Below, piece by piece: positions 22,694 to 27,051 of a DNA stretch of 27,051 nt (position 1 is its first letter; each line of letters starts with the position of its first letter). Made by a program: the position numbers and the translations under genes. Location: contig DPCK01000092.1 in assembly GCA_003516285.1 (NCBI GenBank), positions 1 through 27,051 of the forward strand. The letters are read 5' to 3'. This DNA is from Lutibacter sp. GTDB taxonomy: Bacteria; Bacteroidota; Bacteroidia; Flavobacteriales; Flavobacteriaceae. The notes beneath the pieces are model-generated. The model was given only the letters and a program-made list of their open reading frames with translations, did not search any database and had not been told where the DNA came from.

Positions 22694-23353
22694 ATGGAAA
22701 TAAATACAGATAAAGCACTGATAAGGGAAAAATTAAAAGATTATTTTTCAGAAATTTTTGAAAAGGATTTAATTGATGAAATTATTGAAACAGGAATTTA
22801 CAGAATTCTTGCCAGCGGCGAAACGCTGATTGACATAGGCGATAAAATGACCCACGTTCCGTTGATATTAAATGGGGCAGTGAAAATTATTCGCGAAGAT
22901 AAATACGGCCATGAATTAGCCTTATACTTTCTGGAAAGAGGAGATACCTGCGCCATTTCATTTGTAAACTGCATAAATAGGTCTAAAAGTATGTTTAGGG
23001 GCATTGCGGAAAAGAAAACAGAAGGTATTTTTGTGCCTGTTTCTAAAATTGATGAATGGTTAATTAAATATAAATCCTGGCGTCATTTTATTATAGACAG
23101 TTACCATATACGTTTAATTGAAATGGTGGAATCTATAGACAGTTTGGCATTTATGAAGTTAGATGACAGGTTACACAAGTATTTGGTGGATAAAGTTAAA
23201 ATAATGCAAGACAACACTTTAATAATCACGCACCAAGAAATTGCCGATGACATTAACACCTCACGCGTAGTGGTTTCAAGATTGCTTAAAGTTCTTGAAA
23301 ACGAAGGAAAAGTAATCATCCGCCGCAACAGAATTATTATTGAAAATATTTAA
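22694..23353 (+). CDS. Crp/Fnr family regulator with NtcA-like recognition helix
   Basis: This 219-residue protein has a cyclic-nucleotide-binding-like sensor domain (about 1-120), a dimer helix (about 130-160) and a helix-turn-helix (about 176-200). The recognition helix reads TSRVVVSRLLK. The valine at 192 replaces the glutamate (Crp Glu181, Fnr Glu209) that reads the TGTGA/TTGAT half-site; NtcA of cyanobacteria also has valine there and binds GTA-N8-TAC. The locus promoters carry GTAACATTTGTTAC, which fits that form. Fnr's N-terminal cluster cysteines are absent. The only cysteines are Cys86 and Cys93 in DTCAISFVNC, a possible thiol sensor. It is probably the dedicated regulator of the sulfur locus. 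Confidence 0.88.
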   Translation: MEINTDKALIREKLKDYFSEIFEKDLIDEIIETGIYRILASGETLIDIGDKMTHVPLILNGAVKIIREDKYGHELALYFLERGDTCAISFVNCINRSKSMFRGIAEKKTEGIFVPVSKIDEWLIKYKSWRHFIIDSYHIRLIEMVESIDSLAFMKLDDRLHKYLVDKVKIMQDNTLIITHQEIADDINTSRVVVSRLLKVLENEGKVIIRRNRIIIENI

Positions 23354-23433
23354 AGTGCTATTCAAAACCAAGCAAATCTGTAATTACTTTTTAAAAAAAC
23401 AATTCAAAAAAACCATTTTCATTTAATTATTAG

Positions 23434-23560
23434 GGCATTTCCCGCCAATTGGCGGGCCTGCCCGCCCACTGGCAGGTCGTGCTTTTCGTTTCAATCTTTT
23501 TTGCTTCGCCGAAAAAGCGAATCAAAAAAGTATTTCCGCTTCAATCACTAACGCAGATTC
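23434..23560. repeat. GC-rich palindromic intergenic repeat
   Basis: The gene-free stretch 23354-23709 holds three consecutive stem-loops. A perfect palindrome CCCGCCAATTGGCGGG (23441-23456) is followed by CCTGCC facing GGCAGG (23457-23476), then CTTTTTTGCTTCG (23496-23508) facing CGAATCAAAAAAG (23518-23530). The GC-rich part contrasts sharply with the AT-rich surroundings. Similar REP-like elements are common between flavobacterial genes. It may also end transcription of the regulator gene. No gene or transposase is present. Confidence 0.65.
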
Positions 23561-23580
23561 AATTTACCATTAACAATTAT

Positions 23581-23664
23581 TGTTGTCCTGACAAATTTTT
23601 CAAAATAAACAGGTCCCATTTAGATTGAGATTGATTAGTTGTTATGAATTTTTATCGGACAACA
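23581..23664. repeat. short inverted repeat, possible insertion-sequence remnant
   Basis: TGTTGTCC (23581-23588) and GGACAACA (23657-23664) are perfect inverted repeats 68 bp apart, and the adjoining bases are also similar (GACAAATTTTT versus GATAAAAATT read inward). This could be the two ends of a deleted insertion sequence or a miniature element. No coding sequence lies between them. Confidence 0.3.
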
Positions 23665-23709
23665 TTGATTAACACTATAAAAATCTGGAAATAACCAATA
23701 ACCAATAAC

Positions 23710-24555
23710 TTAAAAAGAACTTTTCACCATTCTGTCAACGCCATAAATGTCTTTTTTCAGATCAATATTCTTGAACCCTTTTGATTTCAGCAAATCAACA
23801 GTTTTCATCCCTAAATATTGGTTGATTTCAAAATACAAAACGCCATTTTCTGTCAGATGGTTTTTGGCCAGTTCGGCTATTTTATCGTAAAATAAGAGCG
23901 GATTTTCATTCTCCACAAACAAGGCAATATGGGGTTCGTTAGACAACACGTTTTGTTGCATTAAATCTTTTTCCGATTCCCGAACATAAGGCGGATTGCT
24001 GACAATAACATCAAAAGTGTCTGGCAATTTCTCAATGGTTAAAATATCGGCTTGTATAAAATCAACTTTTACTGCGTTCATTGCCGCGTTTTTTTTCGCT
24101 ACATCTAACGCTTCCGCAGAAACATCTAAAGCGAAAACTTCAGCATTCGGCAAGTTTTTAGCCAAAGAAATGGCAATACAGCCGCTACCTGTGCCAATAT
24201 CCAATATTTTAATTGATTCGTTTTTTTTGTGATTTTGAAAAATCCATTCCACCAATTCTTCTGTTTCCGGTCTTGGAATCAGCACATTTTTATCTACCTT
24301 AAACAGTAATCCGCAAAACGCCGTTTCCCCAACAATATATTGAACAGGAATCTGATTTTTTAATTTCAATAAAGCATTTTCCAGAAAATCCAAATCGTCA
24401 CGGTCTAATTCAAAATTGTGTTCTAGCGCCAATTGAATCCGTGATAAATGCAACTTAAATTCAATCAAAATATTGAAAAAAGATTGAATTTCCGTTTCCG
24501 GATGGACCTTTGAAAGTTCTAAAAAGAAATGATGTTTAAAGTCTTGAATCAGCAT
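23710..24555 (-). CDS. prmC: peptide chain release factor N5-glutamine methyltransferase
   Basis: This 281-residue enzyme methylates the glutamine of the GGQ motif of release factors RF1 and RF2 with S-adenosylmethionine. The N-terminal helical domain (1-80) is followed by VLIPRPETEELVEW (91-104), the SAM-binding motif GTGSGCIAIS (121-130) and the catalytic NPPY (187-190). Length and motif spacing are those of PrmC. The ATG overlaps the stop codon of the upstream acetyltransferase gene by one base (TAATG), so the pair is translationally coupled. Confidence 0.95.
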   Translation of the reverse strand: MLIQDFKHHFFLELSKVHPETEIQSFFNILIEFKLHLSRIQLALEHNFELDRDDLDFLENALLKLKNQIPVQYIVGETAFCGLLFKVDKNVLIPRPETEELVEWIFQNHKKNESIKILDIGTGSGCIAISLAKNLPNAEVFALDVSAEALDVAKKNAAMNAVKVDFIQADILTIEKLPDTFDVIVSNPPYVRESEKDLMQQNVLSNEPHIALFVENENPLLFYDKIAELAKNHLTENGVLYFEINQYLGMKTVDLLKSKGFKNIDLKKDIYGVDRMVKSSF

Positions 24556-25046
24556 TATAAATCTTTAAGCATCCATAAATTGCAGGAATAATGTCCGGTA
24601 TCGCCCATAGGAGCATCCAAATCATTAAAACCCACTTTACGGTACAATTTTCGGGCATCTTCCATATATGGCAGGGTTTCCAAATAACATTGTTCAAATC
24701 CAAACTCTTTGGCTTTTTGCAAACAGGTTTCCATCATTTTGCTGCCCAAACCAATACCTCTTGCTTCAGGCAAAAAATACATTTTTTGCAGCTCACAAAC
24801 ATTTCCATTGTAATTATCCAATTGTTTGATTCCCGCACCGCCAAAAATTTCGCCTTCTTTTTCAATCACATAATAAATGGCTTTTTCGGTGTCATAAGCT
24901 TCATACAATGTGTCCAAAATTTTATCGGCATACGCAGTGCCCACTTTTGGAACGCCAAATTCAATGAGGATTTTGCGAATTACTTTCGCAATTTTTTGAT
25001 TGTCATCAGGTTGAATTTCTCTGATTTTAAAATTGTTGGGAGTCAT
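24555..25046 (-). CDS. GNAT family N-acetyltransferase
   Basis: This 163-residue protein has the GNAT fold signature: an acetyl-CoA-binding loop in LPEARGIGLGSKMMETCLQ (motif A, Q/RxxGxG/A form) and a C-terminal YLETLPYMEDARKLYRKVGF block. The substrate is unknown. It overlaps prmC at its 3' end and is divergent from ribD, with 22 bp between its ATG and the chosen ribD start. An association with prmC is conserved in many Flavobacteriia, but I cannot assign a target, for instance a ribosomal or release-factor protein. Confidence 0.88.
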   Translation of the reverse strand: MTPNNFKIREIQPDDNQKIAKVIRKILIEFGVPKVGTAYADKILDTLYEAYDTEKAIYYVIEKEGEIFGGAGIKQLDNYNGNVCELQKMYFLPEARGIGLGSKMMETCLQKAKEFGFEQCYLETLPYMEDARKLYRKVGFNDLDAPMGDTGHYSCNLWMLKDL

Positions 25047-25064
25047 TTTAATGTGTTATTTTTG
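25036..25064 (+). promoter_or_regulatory. ribD promoter (-33 and -7 boxes)
   Basis: TTG (25036-25038), an 18-bp spacer and TATTTTTG (25057-25064) match the Bacteroidota consensus. The -7 box is only 4 bp before the GTG at 25069, so the transcript would be nearly leaderless. This excludes an FMN riboswitch and argues against ATG starts at 25033 or 25051, which lie within or before the promoter. Confidence 0.6.
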
Positions 25065-25068
25065 TGGG

Positions 25069-26118
25069 GTGAATATACACGAAAAATATATAAAACGCTG
25101 CATTGAACTTGCGAAAAATGGCTTGGGTTTTACCTATCCAAATCCGCTGGTTGGCAGTGTCATTGTTTTTAACGGTAAAATAATTGGTGAGGGCTGGCAT
25201 AAAAAAGCTGGCGAACCGCACGCCGAAGTAAATGCCATAAATTCGGTAAAAGACAAATCGCTGTTAAAAAACGCCACCATTTATGTGAATCTGGAGCCAT
25301 GTTCGCATTATGGAAAAACGCCACCTTGCGCGAATTTAATCGTGGAAAACGGCATCAAAAAAGTGGTGATTGGCAGCGTAGATGCGAACAGTAAAGTGAG
25401 CGGAAAAGGGATTTTGTATTTGGAAAATAACGACTGCGATGTCATTGTTGGCGTTTTGGAACAAGAATGTCTAAATTTAAACAAGCGATTTTTCACCTAT
25501 CACAACAAAAAAAGACCGTTTATTTTCTTAAAATGGGCAGAAACACCAGACGGATTCATGGATAAATTACGTGATTCAACTTCGGAAAAATCGCCAAACT
25601 GGATTTCAAACACATATTCTCAACAATTGGTTCATAAAATGCGCGCTGAAGAACAGGCAATTTTGGTGGGCACAAACACGGCCTTGAATGATAATCCGAA
25701 ATTAAACGCCAGAAATTGGTTTGGATTGGATCCGGTTCGGATTGTGTTGGACAAAACATTAAAAATCCCTTCTCATTATCATTTGATGGACGGAAGCGTA
25801 AAAACCATTGTAATCACTGAAAAAACATCTGATAAAAGTGTAAACGAAAACACGTATTTCGAACAAATTAATTTCAGCAATAACCTTGCGGAACAAATTT
25901 GTGCTATTTTATACCATCACGAAATTCAATCCGTCATTATTGAAGGCGGTGCACAAACCCTGCAAACTTTTATCGCTGAAAATTTATGGGATGAAGCCTT
26001 CGTTTTTGTTGGAAACACGAAATTTGAAAACGGACTAAAAGCGCCTGAACTGAAAAAAGCGCCCAATGAAATCCGAAAAATTTCAGAGGACGCTTTAAAA
26101 ATTTATGTGAATATTTAA
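25069..26118 (+). CDS. ribD: riboflavin biosynthesis deaminase/reductase RibD
   Basis: This 349-residue bifunctional cytosolic enzyme catalyses the deamination and reduction steps of riboflavin synthesis. The N-terminal deaminase domain carries the zinc motif HAEVNAI and PCSHYGKTPPC. The C-terminal reductase domain starts after about residue 140 (FIFLKWAETPDGFM) and includes ILVGTNTALNDNPKLNAR. I chose GTG 25069 because the protein then begins VNIHEKYIKRCIELA, the usual RibD N-terminus, and because the promoter overlaps the earlier ATG codons. An ATG start at 25051 or 25033 would add 6 or 12 residues. The convergent neighbour is the isoaspartyl peptidase, 96 bp away. Confidence 0.95.
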   Translation: MNIHEKYIKRCIELAKNGLGFTYPNPLVGSVIVFNGKIIGEGWHKKAGEPHAEVNAINSVKDKSLLKNATIYVNLEPCSHYGKTPPCANLIVENGIKKVVIGSVDANSKVSGKGILYLENNDCDVIVGVLEQECLNLNKRFFTYHNKKRPFIFLKWAETPDGFMDKLRDSTSEKSPNWISNTYSQQLVHKMRAEEQAILVGTNTALNDNPKLNARNWFGLDPVRIVLDKTLKIPSHYHLMDGSVKTIVITEKTSDKSVNENTYFEQINFSNNLAEQICAILYHHEIQSVIIEGGAQTLQTFIAENLWDEAFVFVGNTKFENGLKAPELKKAPNEIRKISEDALKIYVNI

Positions 26119-26214
26119 ATGATTATTGATCTTATTATACCTTTAATTAGATCTTCAATCCTTACCCAATGAAAAATAAGTCTTTTTTAAAATTTATAAA
26201 AAAACTTTCAATTT

Positions 26215-27051
26215 TTACTTTTTAATTCCCCCTTCGGGGGTTAGGGGGCCTTTCTCAAACATTTCAATTTTGGTTTCTCCGCTCGATTTTTTAAATCCCC
26301 TGAACATTCCCGTTGAGTTAAAATCCCAATAAACATCCCCATTTTTATCCAATAAAATAATGCCGCCTTCACCGCCAAGCGGCCCAATTTGGTTAAAGAG
26401 CACTTCATGTAAAGCTTCTTTCGGACTTAAATTTTTGTACTTTATCAAGCTAGAAACTTCATGGCCAGCAACCGTTCTCATAAAATATTCACCGGTTCCT
26501 GTGCAAGAAATGCCGCAAGTTAAGTTGTTCGCATATGTTCCGGCACCAATAATTGGAACATCGCCAATTCTTCCGTATTTTTTATTGGTCATTCCTCCGG
26601 TAGAAGTTCCCGCCGCAATATTTCCGTTTTTATCAATCGCAACAGCACCAACAGTGCCAAATTTATGGTCGTCAATCAATTCGTTTTTAATCAAATAGGC
26701 CGTATGGTCCAATTGTGTTTTTTCCTGTCCCTGAATTTCGCGCAATTGATTTAATCTTTTTTCAGTAAAAAAGTAGGAGCTGTCCACCATTTCAATGCCG
26801 AATTTTTTGGCCATAATTTCTGCACCTTTTCCCGAAAGCATCACGTGTTCAGAACTGTCCATCACCATACGGGCAGCCAAAATCGGATTTTTAATATGAT
26901 TTACGCCTGCAACCGCTCCGGCATTTAAGTTTTGCCCGTCCATAATCGCCGCGTCCATTTCCTGATTTCCCTCGCTGTTATACACCGAACCTTTTCCGGC
27001 ATTAAACAACGGAGAATCTTCCATTACGTTAATTGCGGCTTGCACGGCATC
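26215..27051 (-). CDS. isoaspartyl peptidase / L-asparaginase, 5' end outside the window
   Basis: The visible 278 residues are the C-terminal part of a plant-type asparaginase/isoaspartyl peptidase, an Ntn hydrolase that cleaves itself into two subunits. The reading frame is open to the right edge (DAVQAAIN...), so the start and probably a signal peptide lie beyond it. Matches are SPLFNAGKGSVYNSEG, EMDAAIMDG and the autocleavage site DHKFGTVGAVA, with the nucleophile threonine after FG. STGGMTNKKYGRIGDVPIIGAGTYA and SCTGTGEYFMR follow. The last residues (GPLTPEGGIKK) are encoded by a C/G-rich palindrome that looks like an intergenic repeat fused to the gene end. Confidence 0.93.
   Translation of the reverse strand, partial: DAVQAAINVMEDSPLFNAGKGSVYNSEGNQEMDAAIMDGQNLNAGAVAGVNHIKNPILAARMVMDSSEHVMLSGKGAEIMAKKFGIEMVDSSYFFTEKRLNQLREIQGQEKTQLDHTAYLIKNELIDDHKFGTVGAVAIDKNGNIAAGTSTGGMTNKKYGRIGDVPIIGAGTYANNLTCGISCTGTGEYFMRTVAGHEVSSLIKYKNLSPKEALHEVLFNQIGPLGGEGGIILLDKNGDVYWDFNSTGMFRGFKKSSGETKIEMFEKGPLTPEGGIKK
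26228..26248. repeat. C/G-rich palindrome in the asparaginase 3' end
   Basis: CCCCCTTCGGGGG (26228-26240) is a near-perfect palindrome followed by TTAGGGGG. It is a common type of repeat between flavobacterial genes, but here it lies within the reading frame and encodes the final LTPEGG. It could also stop convergent transcription between ribD and this gene. Confidence 0.5.

Noticed and set aside
23354..23709. Hidden small gene in the 356-bp gap after the regulator
   Set aside because: All frames are short and interrupted. The stretch is explained by stem-loops and a short inverted repeat.
25021..25068. FMN riboswitch before ribD
   Set aside because: Only 22 bp separate the GNAT start from the ribD start, and the promoter sits within them. 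No space remains for an RFN element.
24591..25106. Open frame of 171 codons on the plus strand opposite the acetyltransferase gene
   Set aside because: The Phe/His/Ile-rich translation is the antisense of the GNAT gene, which has clear acetyl-CoA motifs. It is a shadow.

Overview
The window is AT-rich chromosomal DNA from a member of the Bacteroidota, most likely the family Flavobacteriaceae. The evidence is the gene order recN - porD (type IX secretion) - coaBC - rpoZ - bamD, the DUF6913 gene next to dapA, Bacteroidota-type promoters (TTG-N19-TAnnTTTG) and almost no Shine-Dalgarno sequences. Genus cannot be read from the sequence; a Lutibacter-like genome is only a guess. No rRNA, tRNA, CRISPR array, origin or intact insertion sequence was seen.

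Layout. (1) 47-7125, minus strand: a housekeeping block with the tightly packed operon bamD-rpoZ-coaBC-porD-recN, then ferritin, dapA and a DUF6913 gene. (2) 7178-9909, plus strand: a 5'-nucleotidase split into two genes in reversed domain order (C-terminal-domain lipoprotein first, Tat-exported metallophosphatase second), followed by guaC; this is a nucleotide salvage unit. (3) 9955-23353: an accessory respiratory/sulfur locus. A 12-haem cytochrome c (with a YhhN gene behind it) is divergent from a Psr/Phs-like operon: a Tat-exported bis-MGD molybdoenzyme, a four-cluster ferredoxin, an NrfD membrane subunit, two half-size YeeE/YedE transporter proteins and two membrane-anchored rhodanese-like proteins. 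A second unit encodes two tandem-domain rhodaneses (one periplasmic, one lipoprotein), an outer-membrane porin and a Crp/Fnr regulator. (4) 23710-27051: prmC, a GNAT acetyltransferase, ribD and a 5'-truncated isoaspartyl peptidase.

The most interesting part is the sulfur locus. Two small rhodanese-like proteins have lost the catalytic cysteine (Ser119 and Gly113 stand in its place), yet both end in the same Lys-rich tail KKKKAPAEGGC with a terminal cysteine. In one of them this is the only cysteine. The tail resembles in concept the GGCGG carrier arm of SoxY. The two downstream rhodaneses keep all four catalytic cysteines. This suggests a cell-envelope sulfur relay: surface or periplasmic active rhodaneses pass sulfane sulfur to pseudo-rhodanese carrier arms, which serve the YeeE pair or the molybdoenzyme. 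The direction of flow is not known from sequence.

Both transcription units start behind the same pair of Crp/Fnr-type palindromes: GTAACATTTGTTAC, and a 14-bp site that is identical in both but inverted. In both promoters the proximal site is centred exactly 33 bp upstream of the centre of the -7 box, which corresponds to class II activation near -40. The regulator encoded in the locus has an NtcA-like recognition helix (SRVVVSR), which fits the GTA-N8-TAC form of the main palindrome, so it is probably the dedicated regulator.
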